From NCBI GenBank assembly GCA_030950395.1, contig JAUZRP010000043.1:1-64000 (forward strand): a DNA stretch of 64,000 nucleotides, written 5' to 3'. The notes below the pieces were generated by a model that saw only the letters and a list, made by a program, of their open reading frames with translations, had not been told where the DNA came from and did no database searches. This document shows, piece after piece, positions 41,016-51,577 of this stretch; the stretch's first letter is position 1; each line of letters begins with the position of its first letter. A program made the position numbers and the translations under genes. Origin of the DNA: Desulfonauticus sp. Lineage in GTDB: Bacteria; Desulfobacterota; Desulfovibrionia; Desulfovibrionales; Desulfonatronovibrionaceae.

Positions 41016-42302
41016 TTACCAAAACTCACTTAAAATTCTATCTATTATGATAGCTACAGCTGAACGCACAGAAAGATGATTGTACTTTCGACAATAACCT
41101 ATCGGTTGTAAAACCAAATCAGCCTTTTTTAACACTTCGGGAGCCAAACCATAACCTGTACCAAACACCAATAACACAGGTTTTCTCTCTAAAAGCCCCC
41201 TTATCTTCACAGGCGCCACTTGCCCCTGTTTGGCACTGGTAGCCACCACAACAGGTTTTTGTCCTGTTTTTTGCTCTATGCTCTGCTCTACCTCTTCTAA
41301 ATTGGAAACTACCTTTGTGTGCCGCAAAGCTTTGGCTCTGTCTGGATTTAAACTGGCACTTGGTCCTTTTGTCCAATGAACGAGCAATCTCTGAGCTAAG
41401 TTTTGCTGATCTTTTAACGGCGTTACCAAAAAGTAACCACCTAACCCATAAGTGGTGGAAACTCTACTTATATCGTGAATATCTAAATTTGTCAAAGAAG
41501 TTGTGCTAATTTTTTTAAATTTGTCCAAAACCGGAAAATGCAGTAAGGCCAGATATAAGTTTTTACCTACGTGTTTTTGAGGCAAAGATGCCAAAAAAGA
41601 TCTGTCGTCTTCTGTTAGGGTGGTGTTTAATAATAACTCGGGGCGATATTTAAAGGTAGTTTCTAAGGCGTTTGTTCTTCTCCATTTGGCTATTTGAGCG
41701 TGATTTCCTGAGGATAATACCTCGGGAATTTTATATTTTTTATACACTTCTGGGCGAGTATAGTGGGCATGCTCTAACAGACCGTTACTAAAACTGTCTT
41801 GTTCAAAAGAATCTTTTTTACTCATAAAACCAGGGATAAAACGCAACACAGCTTCAATCACGTTTAAGGCCGCACATTCTCCTCCATTCAAAACATAATC
41901 ACCAACTGAAATGGATTCTAAATTATGTAACTGCTCCACCCTGGCATCTATTCCTTCGTAACGACCACAGATTAAAACCAAATTGGTCTCTTTAGCTAAA
42001 TCTCTAGCCAAAGTTTGAGAAAATATGCGTCCTCTGGGAGAAAGCAAAATTTTTCTACTCTGCTCTGGCACACAGGACAAAGCCAAATCCAAAGGCTCTA
42101 ACATCATAACCATACCAGCCCCACCACCATAGGGTCTATCATCCACTGTTTTGTGTTTATCCCGGGCAAAATCTCTTGGGTTGATAAACACAAATTGCAC
42201 CAATTGTTTATCAATGGCTTTTTTCAACTGACCACAATTTAGAGCAGATTGAAAATATTCAGGAAAAATAGTTATGATGTGAAAACAAATCCTGGGATAC
42301 AT
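41016..42302 (-). CDS. trmD: tRNA (guanine37-N1)-methyltransferase TrmD fused to a C-terminal SPOUT-like RNA methyltransferase domain
   Basis: N-terminal TrmD (DDRPYGGGAGMVM, LICGRYEGIDARVE, ISVGDYVLNGGE); C-terminal ~190 aa with VLLVFGTGYGLAPEVLKKADLVLQPI...YNHLSVRSAVAIIIDRIL. Confidence 0.93.
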   Translation of the reverse strand: MYPRICFHIITIFPEYFQSALNCGQLKKAIDKQLVQFVFINPRDFARDKHKTVDDRPYGGGAGMVMMLEPLDLALSCVPEQSRKILLSPRGRIFSQTLARDLAKETNLVLICGRYEGIDARVEQLHNLESISVGDYVLNGGECAALNVIEAVLRFIPGFMSKKDSFEQDSFSNGLLEHAHYTRPEVYKKYKIPEVLSSGNHAQIAKWRRTNALETTFKYRPELLLNTTLTEDDRSFLASLPQKHVGKNLYLALLHFPVLDKFKKISTTSLTNLDIHDISRVSTTYGLGGYFLVTPLKDQQNLAQRLLVHWTKGPSASLNPDRAKALRHTKVVSNLEEVEQSIEQKTGQKPVVVATSAKQGQVAPVKIRGLLERKPVLLVFGTGYGLAPEVLKKADLVLQPIGYCRKYNHLSVRSAVAIIIDRILSEFW

Positions 42303-42325
42303 TTTTAAATTTAGGTCAAAACAAA

Positions 42326-42859
42326 CTAAGATTTTTTCAGATAAATATCTAAAAGACCTTCGGGAGGATCAATAATGGCTTTTTGACTCTGTTTTAACAT
42401 ATCGACCACAAACTCTTGGGTAACAGGAAACAGCACTTCTTCATTCTGGAGAGTTTTGATCTCCCAGACCTCAGCTTCTCCAATAGTTTTAATATCTTTT
42501 ATCTCTCCTAAATATTGACCATCTTTTAGATAAACTCGCCAGCCTATCAACTCGTACAAAAAAAATTCATTTTCTTGTTTGGCAGGAAACTCACTTTCGG
42601 ACAAATATAATTCTGCCCCACGCCATTTTTCTGCCTCATTGCGATCAGAAATACCTTCCACCAACAATAAAATTGCTCTTTGATGAGGACGCCAAGAAAT
42701 TATTTTAAAAGGATGGGGCCGCAAAGAAATCTTCTGCAAATAAATATAAGAAAAATTATCTAAAAAAAATGGGGAGTGAGCAAACAAATGAACTCTCAAC
42801 TCCCCTTGTAGGCCATGAGGCTTAACAACCTTTCCGGCTAGAATCAGGTTGTTTGCCAT
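42326..42859 (-). CDS. rimM: 16S rRNA processing protein RimM
   Basis: GKVVKPHGLQGELRVHLF N-terminus, PRC-barrel C-terminus, operon position. Confidence 0.95.
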   Translation of the reverse strand: MANNLILAGKVVKPHGLQGELRVHLFAHSPFFLDNFSYIYLQKISLRPHPFKIISWRPHQRAILLLVEGISDRNEAEKWRGAELYLSESEFPAKQENEFFLYELIGWRVYLKDGQYLGEIKDIKTIGEAEVWEIKTLQNEEVLFPVTQEFVVDMLKQSQKAIIDPPEGLLDIYLKKS

Positions 42860-42866
42860 AAACTCA

Positions 42867-43100
42867 TCACTCTATAATTTCTAAAACTGCCCTTTTGTTG
42901 GCTTTGGTAGAGGCAGCACTGAGGATAGTGCGCATAGCCCTTGCTGTCCTGCCCTGTTTACCAATTACCTTGCCCAGATCTTCTTTGGCTACCTTAAGTT
43001 CAATTACTGAGGTCTGTTCACCCTCAATTTCGGAAACCTTAACTGCATCTGGATTGTCAACCAAAGATTTAGCAATATACTCGATCAAATCTTTCAACAT
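42867..43100 (-). CDS. khpA: KH-domain RNA-binding protein (KhpA-like)
   Basis: [20 protein letters not shown]...[18 protein letters not shown]; between rpsP and rimM. Confidence 0.93.
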   Translation of the reverse strand: MLKDLIEYIAKSLVDNPDAVKVSEIEGEQTSVIELKVAKEDLGKVIGKQGRTARAMRTILSAASTKANKRAVLEIIE

Positions 43101-43149
43101 AAACACCTCCGCTGTTAACAACTTTCTTTAGTTTTCGGTCTAGCCTCTA

Positions 43150-43401
43150 TTAGGCCATTGACTCCAAGCCTACTTTTTTTAAAAGCGAACGGACAGTGTC
43201 AGAAGGCTTTGCCCCCCTGTCCATCCACTTTTTTAGCTTTTCGGGATCAACATTGATAGTAGGTGGCTCTGTCATTGGATTATAGTACCCAACAATATCT
43301 AACGCCCGGCCATCTCTACGAGTAGCACTGTTAATAGCTACGATACGATAAAACGGTCTTTTTTTGGACCCCATCCTGGTCAATCTCAATTTCAATGCCA
43401 T
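43150..43401 (-). CDS. rpsP: 30S ribosomal protein S16
   Basis: [42 protein letters not shown]. Confidence 0.98.
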   Translation of the reverse strand: MALKLRLTRMGSKKRPFYRIVAINSATRRDGRALDIVGYYNPMTEPPTINVDPEKLKKWMDRGAKPSDTVRSLLKKVGLESMA

Positions 43402-43496
43402 GTCCTTAAACCCCCATAAAATTCAAACTAATTTTCAGAACAATATATTATAATAAAATTAAAAAACCATTTTGTCTAGGAAAAAATTGCATTTTT

Positions 43497-44891
43497 TTAT
43501 TTTTTCTTCTTTTTCTTTATTTTCTTGCGTTTTGCCTTTAACTTCTTGCGATCGACCTTTTTAACTTTGGCCCCAAGGCGTTTACCGCCCCCCATCTGCC
43601 CCATCATCTGTTGCATCATCTTGCGCATTTGCTCAAAATTTTTCAACAAGATATTCACATCCTGGACCGTGGTGCCACTACCTTTAGCAATTCTTTCCTT
43701 CCTACTGGCATTAATAATTTTGGGATTACGCCTTTCTTCCAGGGTCATAGAATTGATAATAGCTTCTAATTTAGCCATTTCTTTCTCAGGGATCTTAACA
43801 TTTTTTAACTGATCCCGAAGCTTGCCCATACCAGGGATAAGTTTGAGCAGGCCTTCTATAGAACCAAGCTTTTTTATCCTGCGCATCTGGTTTCTAAAAT
43901 CTTCCAGATCAAACTGGGCTGTTTTTAACTTCTCTTCTAACTTAAGAGCTTCTTGCTCATCAATGCTGGATTTGGCCTTTTCAATAAGGGTTAAAATATC
44001 CCCCATTCCCAGAATGCGCGAAGCAATCCTGTCAGGATGAAATACTTCTAAATCTTTTAATTTTTCTCCAACACCGATAAATTTTATGGGTTTTCCTGTA
44101 ACAGATTTAATGGAAAGCGCTGCTCCACCTCGGGCATCCCCATCCATTTTGGTCAGGATAACACCGGTCAGACCAAGTTTGTCCTCAAAAGTCTTGGCCA
44201 CATTCACAGCATCCTGACCAGTCATGGCATCAGCAACAAACAAAATTTCCTGGGGCAAACACTTATCGCGAATCTCCACTAACTCATCCATCAACACCTG
44301 ATCTATGTGCAATCGCCCTGCAGTATCAATAATAACCACGTCCAAACCATTTTCTTGGGCATATTGCTTGGCCTGCAGGCTTATATCTATAGGATTCATA
44401 TCCACAGAAGAATCAAAAACAGGAACACTTATCTCTGAGGCCAATTTTTTGAGCTGGTCTATGGCAGCAGGCCTATATACGTCTGCAGGCACAAGATAAG
44501 GAGAGTATTTGCGCCTACGTAAAAACAAAGCCAGTTTGGCTGCAGAAGTAGTCTTACCTGATCCCTGTAAGCCCACCAACATAACCACATAAGGTGGTTT
44601 GCCCTTTAGGTTGAACTCAACGCTTTGACCACCCAAAAGCTCTATCAGTTCTTCGTGGACAATTTTTACAACTTGCTGACCTGGAGTAAGGCTTTTTAAA
44701 ACCTGAGCACCTAAAGACTTTTCTTTTACCCGAGAAATAAAATCTTTAACTACCTGATAATTAACATCTGCTTCTAAAAGGGCAAGGCGTACCTCTCTTA
44801 ACCCTTCTTCAATACTTCGCTCATCCAGACGCCCACGACCTTTTATCTTTTTAAAAACAGAATCTAAACGTTCAGATAAACTATCAAACAT
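43497..44891 (-). CDS. ffh: Signal recognition particle protein Ffh
   Basis: GLQGSGKTTSAAKLA, DTAGRLHID, TKMDGDARGGAALS; Met-rich M domain and poly-Lys C-terminus. Confidence 0.98.
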   Translation of the reverse strand: MFDSLSERLDSVFKKIKGRGRLDERSIEEGLREVRLALLEADVNYQVVKDFISRVKEKSLGAQVLKSLTPGQQVVKIVHEELIELLGGQSVEFNLKGKPPYVVMLVGLQGSGKTTSAAKLALFLRRRKYSPYLVPADVYRPAAIDQLKKLASEISVPVFDSSVDMNPIDISLQAKQYAQENGLDVVIIDTAGRLHIDQVLMDELVEIRDKCLPQEILFVADAMTGQDAVNVAKTFEDKLGLTGVILTKMDGDARGGAALSIKSVTGKPIKFIGVGEKLKDLEVFHPDRIASRILGMGDILTLIEKAKSSIDEQEALKLEEKLKTAQFDLEDFRNQMRRIKKLGSIEGLLKLIPGMGKLRDQLKNVKIPEKEMAKLEAIINSMTLEERRNPKIINASRKERIAKGSGTTVQDVNILLKNFEQMRKMMQQMMGQMGGGKRLGAKVKKVDRKKLKAKRKKIKKKKKK

Positions 44892-45102
44892 AATTTTTAC
44901 CTAGTAAGATTGCAAAAAAAATCAAAATTTGCCTTTACACCCAAACAAGTTAATTGTCCCAATACCAGATTCACATACTGCTTTAACCTAAAAGGAATTT
45001 TAGTTATCTTTAAATACTAAAAATAGTCAAGTAAAAATTTCTCCCATTCTTTTAATTTATTTGACAGTCCCATAATTGACTTATGGCTAAAATTATCTGT
45101 AA

Positions 45103-46422
<1,320 letters not shown>

Positions 46423-46423
46423 A

Positions 46424-47218
46424 ATGGATTTGACCAAACTTAACAACTATCTTTTAAAACTCAAAAAAAATCCTCCTTCAAGTATTATCTTTGAAGGAGG
46501 TACATCTAAACTAAATCTTACTATCATCAAAAATTTGGCCAAAATTTTAAATTGCAAACGATCTGGCTGCAATACCTGTAAAACTTGTCTGGCGATTGAA
46601 CATTTAGAGCTAAGAGACTTTTTTATTTTAGACGGGGCAGAAGTAAAAATTGACGATATTAGAGAGTTAAAACAAACTATCGCTAATATCCCCAATATAC
46701 CTTTTAGAATAATTAGTTTTTTAGATGCGAATGAATTAAACCTAAACTGCACTAATGCCCTTCTAAAAGTGCTAGAAGAACCTCCGCCAAAGAATATATT
46801 TTTATTTTTCGTACCCCAAAGAGAATCTCTTTTGCCTACAATAGTATCCAGAAGTTTTGTTTTTACTCTCACGGTTTATGGACAAACCGATTTTGCCTTA
46901 GAAGATGAAACTATCTGCCTGGAAAACTTGAAAAATTTTATCCGTTCTGGTCAAAACCTGTTTGACCTAAAGAAAAAAATCTCCAAAAAAGACTTAAAAA
47001 CTATAATTTGCTACCTGCAAACCAGCTTAATTAAGGCCCAACTTAAAAAAGAAACGACATATCTTCCCTTAAATACTACCCAATTACATAAGCTATACGA
47101 CATACTAAATCTGGCCCAACATAGCCTCAGCTCTAACTGTTCCCCTGATCTTATTTTTACCTGGATGATGATGAAATTGTTTGAAAATTGGAAAATTGAC
47201 AAAGCTAAAGAAAAGTAA
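46424..47218 (+). CDS. holB: DNA polymerase III delta-prime-like subunit
   Basis: CKRSGCNTCKTC zinc-type motif, ALLKVLEEPPPKNIFLFF, LPTIVSRS sensor motif. Confidence 0.85.
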   Translation: MDLTKLNNYLLKLKKNPPSSIIFEGGTSKLNLTIIKNLAKILNCKRSGCNTCKTCLAIEHLELRDFFILDGAEVKIDDIRELKQTIANIPNIPFRIISFLDANELNLNCTNALLKVLEEPPPKNIFLFFVPQRESLLPTIVSRSFVFTLTVYGQTDFALEDETICLENLKNFIRSGQNLFDLKKKISKKDLKTIICYLQTSLIKAQLKKETTYLPLNTTQLHKLYDILNLAQHSLSSNCSPDLIFTWMMMKLFENWKIDKAKEK

Positions 47219-47332
47219 ATTCTGAGTAAAAGATAAAAGTTAAAAGATGCAATAGATTAAAGATAGTTAAACCGCGTAAAAAAGGAAATTTCCTCCTAAA
47301 TTGAGGGATTTTGGATTCCAAAATTGCCCAAG

Positions 47333-47908
47333 TTAGGCAAATAATTCTTCTATCTCCTTTAAATCTTTCGCAATCTCTATGGCTTCTTTTATTGCCTTTA
47401 GTTTATATACATCGTCTATTTCACTTATTCTGGGATAAAATGAAGTTCTTTTATCCCAAATTTTAGCTTCAACCCCAGCTCTATTGCCTCCAATAAACCC
47501 TGCTTTAACCCCTGCTACAACCCCTGCGCTATGCCCTGCTTAATCCCTTTTTCCATTCCTATTCTTTCTAAGGCTTACCACGTCTTTGTCATACCTGTCA
47601 AAAATACGGTAATTATAAACAAACATCCTTTTGGAAAACTCTTTCTCATAATAACCCTGAACTTCTATGTGAATAAGTAGCCATTTTTCCGTCCCATCCA
47701 TAGAATGGACTTTAATTAAGACATCTGCCAGCCTCTTGCCTAACTCTGCGTCCTTCACTATCTTTTGAAGTTCCTTGTCTAAAAATTCATACCCTTTTTC
47801 AAAATCAATATCCCTTGCAATACTGGGAAAGAAAAATTCCAGAAAATCAGGAAAATATGCTTCTATGCTTTTAAGAAAATTAACAGTTACCAATATTAAA
47901 TTCAACAC
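47333..47908 (-). pseudogene. Degenerate Rpn-family / PD-(D/E)XK putative transposase-nuclease gene
   Basis: N-terminal FLEFFFPSIARDIDFEKGYEFLDKELQKIVKDAELGKRLADVLIKVHSMDGTEKWLLIHIEVQGYYEKEFSKRMFVYNYRIFDRYDKDVVSL intact; middle missing; C-terminal pieces LERIGMEKGIKQGIAQGL*QGLKQGLLEAIELGLKLKFG and RISEIDDVYKLKAIKEAIEIAKDLKEIEELFA lie in shifted frames with an internal stop. Confidence 0.85.
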
Positions 47909-47973
47909 TTCTTTGTTATGCTAACAAACAAAAAAAATTTCTATTTAAAAATGACCCACCCAAATCCATAATG

Positions 47974-47997
47974 TAGGGGCAGAATCTATTTCTGCCC
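47974..47997. repeat. Palindromic dispersed repeat (taggggcagaa-tcta-tttctgcccgt)
   Basis: GGGCAGAA/TTTCTGCCC inverted arms; same type as those at 566, 57352 and 60849. Confidence 0.7.
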
Positions 47998-48030
47998 GTG
48001 AATATAAATCCATTTCTAACAGGAAAAAAA

Positions 48031-48124
48031 CAAACGGGCGGATATGGAATCCGCAAATAAAACGAACGGGCGGATATAGAATCCGCAAATAAAACAAACG
48101 GGCGGATATAGAATCCGCCCCTAC
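48031..48124. repeat. 32-bp tandem repeat, three copies (last truncated/variant)
   Basis: caaacgggcggatatggaatccgcaaataaaa / cgaacgggcggatatagaatccgcaaataaaa / caaacgggcggatatagaatccgcccctac at 48031, 48063, 48095; each contains the palindrome GCGGAT-ATNGA-ATCCGC. Confidence 0.93.
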
Positions 48125-48141
48125 TGCGACGAGGTGAAATC

Positions 48142-48307
48142 CAGTATGAGAAGAAAATCGAGGTGAAAATGCAACCCCGAAAATTTAAGGCAAGAGGTTT
48201 TGGATTATATGGAGTTTCTGCTAAAGAAGTATAAGAACAAGGAATCCAAGGTGAAGAAATTCAAATTTGGTTGGGAAGGGAGTTCCCTTCCCAACTACTC
48301 CAACTAA
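48142..48307 (+). pseudogene. Remnant of a DUF2281-like (antitoxin-type) small protein gene, frameshifted
   Basis: QYEKKIE... then in a shifted frame NPENLRQEVLDYMEFLLKKYKNKESKVKKFKFGWEG..., the typical DUF2281 core, without a continuous start-to-stop ORF. Confidence 0.7.
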
Positions 48308-48329
48308 TCGTTTGCCCTAGAGTAGCATT

Positions 48330-48998
48330 TTATCTGTTATCAAATTGACAATAATGCCTGATGTTTACGCCTTTATCTACAAAAACAGCACTTTCTGAAA
48401 TATTGGTAGCTAAATCTGCAACTCTTTCAAAACGCTTGGTAATATTTATTGCCTGAATAGATCTTTTAATAGCTGGAGTATACTCTGTCATGTAAGTAAT
48501 TAATCCTTCTGTAATAGAGCTATGCAATTCATCTACTTCAAAATCCAGTTTACATACTTCTATAGCCAAGTCTGAATTAGGTTGAAAAAAAGCATTTACG
48601 GCCAGATCTAACATGTTTTTTGCTTTTTCTCCCAGGATATTAATATCTTTATAAAAAGGTAGAGGAGGTTTACAACTCAAGATAATAGTTGCATGCGCGA
48701 TATTGGCACATTCATCACCAATCCTCTCCAGATCTATAGCAATACGCATACAACCTAAAATAAACCTCAAATCCCTAGCCACAGGACCTTCTAAAGCCAA
48801 TAACCTCAAAGCCTTTTCATCTATTTTTAATTCCAATTCGTTGATCCGATCATCTTGCTCGATAATCTCCTGGGCCACATCTGCATCCAAGTTTTTAAAC
48901 GCGTTACATGCCTTCGTTAAGGCCTGCTTCACTTCTGAGGTCATGGTCAAAGTTTGCAACTTTAATTCTTCTAACTCTTTTTTTAAATGCTCTGCCAT
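48330..48998 (-). CDS. phoU: Phosphate transport system regulatory protein PhoU
   Basis: Start MAEHLKKELEELK; RDLRFILGCMRIAIDLERIGDECANIA and ITKRFERVADLATNISES repeats. Confidence 0.96.
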   Translation of the reverse strand: MAEHLKKELEELKLQTLTMTSEVKQALTKACNAFKNLDADVAQEIIEQDDRINELELKIDEKALRLLALEGPVARDLRFILGCMRIAIDLERIGDECANIAHATIILSCKPPLPFYKDINILGEKAKNMLDLAVNAFFQPNSDLAIEVCKLDFEVDELHSSITEGLITYMTEYTPAIKRSIQAINITKRFERVADLATNISESAVFVDKGVNIRHYCQFDNR

Positions 48999-49008
48999 AG
49001 TTTCTCTC

Positions 49009-49776
49009 CTAACCAAAACGTCCTGTTATATAGTCTTCTGTTTGTTTTTCTTTGGGCCTGGTAAAGATTACATCTGTAGTATCTACCTCGACTAACCTAC
49101 CCATATAAAAGAAAGCTGTATAATCTGATACTCTAGCTGCTTGCTGCATATTATGCGTTACAATGACAATAGTAAACCTTTTTTTTAGCTCAAAAATCAA
49201 GTCCTCTATTTTTTGAGTAGCAATCGGATCTAAGGCCGAAGCTGGTTCGTCCATCAGCAACACTTCTGGTTCCATAGCCAGAGCCCTAGCTATACACAGT
49301 CTTTGCTGCTGACCACCAGACAAACCAAGAGCAGAGCTATGAAGTCTATCCTTTACTTCATCCCAGATAGCCGCCATTTTTAAACTTTCTTCTACCCTAT
49401 GGGCAATAAATTTCTTATCTTTCACACCATTTACGCGTAGCCCATAAGCCACGTTTTCAAAAATAGACTTAGGAAATGGATTTGGCTTTTGAAAGACCAT
49501 GCCCACTTTACGCCGCACTTCTACAACATCTACTTTAGGATCGTATAAATCTTTTCCATCTAAAAGCAACTTTCCTTCCACCCTGGTGCCAAGAATGAGA
49601 TCATTCATTCTATTTATGCAACGCAAAAATGTACTCTTTCCACAACCAGATGGACCAATTAAAGCAGTTACATGGTTTTCGTACATGTCCATGCTAATAT
49701 CGTGTAGAGCATGGAAATCTCCATAATAAAAGTTCAAATTTTGAACACTAATCTTTACTCTTTTTTCGCTACCCAT
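49009..49776 (-). CDS. pstB: Phosphate ABC transporter ATP-binding protein PstB
   Basis: [55 protein letters not shown]. Confidence 0.98.
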   Translation of the reverse strand: MGSEKRVKISVQNLNFYYGDFHALHDISMDMYENHVTALIGPSGCGKSTFLRCINRMNDLILGTRVEGKLLLDGKDLYDPKVDVVEVRRKVGMVFQKPNPFPKSIFENVAYGLRVNGVKDKKFIAHRVEESLKMAAIWDEVKDRLHSSALGLSGGQQQRLCIARALAMEPEVLLMDEPASALDPIATQKIEDLIFELKKRFTIVIVTHNMQQAARVSDYTAFFYMGRLVEVDTTDVIFTRPKEKQTEDYITGRFG

Positions 49777-49782
49777 AAGCTA

Positions 49783-51573
49783 CTACTCCGCGTGTTTTTT
49801 ATTTTTTGGTCTGGGCAAAAAAAACCAGACAATACACCCCTGAGTACTATTGGTAACAGGACTTTCTATCCATATCTTTCCTCCCAGATTGTGAATAAGA
49901 TTTTTACAGATAGAAAGACCAAGTCCTGTACCTTTAATGCCTTGAGAAACATATTTCTTTACCTGATAGAATCTTTCAAATACCCGGTGCTGCTCTTCTT
50001 TGGGAATACCAGGGCCGTTATCTTCTACTCCAAGAATTAATTTATCCCCTTTTTCTTTAAAAAGAACTTTAATTACCCCCTTATCTTCTGGGACAAACTT
50101 AATACTATTTTGAAATAAATTTTGCAAAACATGACTAATTGCTTCTTTATCCGTGACAAAAGTATAAGCTGTATCTTTAAATGTATTAATAAATCTAATA
50201 TTTTTTTTGCCCACCAAATGCTTTACCCTAGACCAACATTTATCAACAATTTCTTCCAAATTCACCTCTTCAAAGGTAAATTCTTTTTTGCCTGATTCTA
50301 TTTTAGATAACTCTAAAATATCTTCTAAAATATTTTTCATGTGCTCTGAATGTTTTAAAATTATTTGTAAAATTTCTCTTCCCTTTTCTTTAAAAATTTT
50401 ATGGTTGTTAAGCAGAGTCTCTGTATATCCTCGAATAGAAGTAAGAGGAGTTCTTAATTCATGAGAGGCATTAGCAATAAAATCCTTTTTCATATTTTCT
50501 ACTTTTTTCAAATAAGATATATCGTGTAAGATAATTATTGCTCCAAAATCTTTGTTATTTTTTATTCTTATTATATTTACATTATAATAACTACTATCTA
50601 ATGTTATTTCAAAATTTTTAATGCTTTTGTTTTCTTGCAAAGCTTGAAGACAAATTTTGTGTAAATCAGCATTAAAAGTAATCTCCAAAAGAGTTTTTCC
50701 GATGTAGTCTTGAACCTGAGGAAATATCAGTTCAAAAGCTCTATTGCATTGAACAACTTTTCCTTCTCTATTTATTGCAGCAATACCAGCATCTATACCA
50801 TTAAAAATAGATTCTACTTCTATCTTTTTATTAGAAATATGTTCTAAATGTTCTTGTATGTCTTCAACCATTTTATTTATAGCCTCAGCCAATACTTCAA
50901 ATTCTTTAATAGACACATCATAAATTTTCTGTTCAAAATTGCCTTTTCCTATTTCTTGAATAGCTGGTATAAAACTACTATATATCTGTTTAAATTTTTT
51001 ATTCAAAATAATAAATATTAACAAACTTACTATTAAAATACTAAACAAAACTATCAACAAAAATTCTCTACCTAAAACAGCTACAAGGGATAAAATAGGA
51101 GGATAAGCTTTACCTATACGCAAATAACCTGAAACAAGATTAGGCAAAACTATTTTTCTAGCCAGATAAATAATTTTTTTTTGTAAGTTAGGGTTAAAAC
51201 GGATACTAAAACCTTCTTCCCCAGATTTAGCCTGCATAATCTCTGGATAGGAAATCTGATTTCCTAAAGAAGAAAGTTTCTCTCTAGGTATTCTTGAGTC
51301 TGCTAAAACTGTTCCTGTCTCGGAAATACAACTAATATAGACTCCTGTCTTTTGAGCTATTACCTTTAAAAGCTTATCTAAATCAGAAAGAGAAGAAAAA
51401 TTCTTCTGAGAGATTATCAACTTGGTATAATCTAGTTCTTTTTTCAGGTCGTAAAATATTTCTTTTTTTAAGGAATGATCTAAAAAATTAAATAGATATA
51501 AAGAGGGTAATATTATTGTTACTATAAAAGAGATAAAAACTATAATTATGAGTTGAGACTTTAAAGAGTTCAT
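49783..51573 (-). CDS. phoR: Sensor histidine kinase PhoR-like (HAMP, PAS, HisKA, HATPase)
   Basis: FIANASHELRTPLTSIRGYTETLL H-box, GVEDNGPGIPKEEQHRVFERFYQV and GTGLGLSICK G-boxes; next to phoB. Confidence 0.92.
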   Translation of the reverse strand: MNSLKSQLIIIVFISFIVTIILPSLYLFNFLDHSLKKEIFYDLKKELDYTKLIISQKNFSSLSDLDKLLKVIAQKTGVYISCISETGTVLADSRIPREKLSSLGNQISYPEIMQAKSGEEGFSIRFNPNLQKKIIYLARKIVLPNLVSGYLRIGKAYPPILSLVAVLGREFLLIVLFSILIVSLLIFIILNKKFKQIYSSFIPAIQEIGKGNFEQKIYDVSIKEFEVLAEAINKMVEDIQEHLEHISNKKIEVESIFNGIDAGIAAINREGKVVQCNRAFELIFPQVQDYIGKTLLEITFNADLHKICLQALQENKSIKNFEITLDSSYYNVNIIRIKNNKDFGAIIILHDISYLKKVENMKKDFIANASHELRTPLTSIRGYTETLLNNHKIFKEKGREILQIILKHSEHMKNILEDILELSKIESGKKEFTFEEVNLEEIVDKCWSRVKHLVGKKNIRFINTFKDTAYTFVTDKEAISHVLQNLFQNSIKFVPEDKGVIKVLFKEKGDKLILGVEDNGPGIPKEEQHRVFERFYQVKKYVSQGIKGTGLGLSICKNLIHNLGGKIWIESPVTNSTQGCIVWFFLPRPKNKKHAE

Positions 51574-51577
51574 TTTT

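Noticed and set aside
41119-41376. Minus-strand ORF 85 aa (MDKRTKCQFKSRQ...) inside trmD
   Set aside because: Alternative frame within the trmD C-terminal domain coding region.
48031-48124. Possible CRISPR array (regular 32-bp units)
   Set aside because: Units are contiguous tandem copies with no unique spacers and no cas genes in the window.
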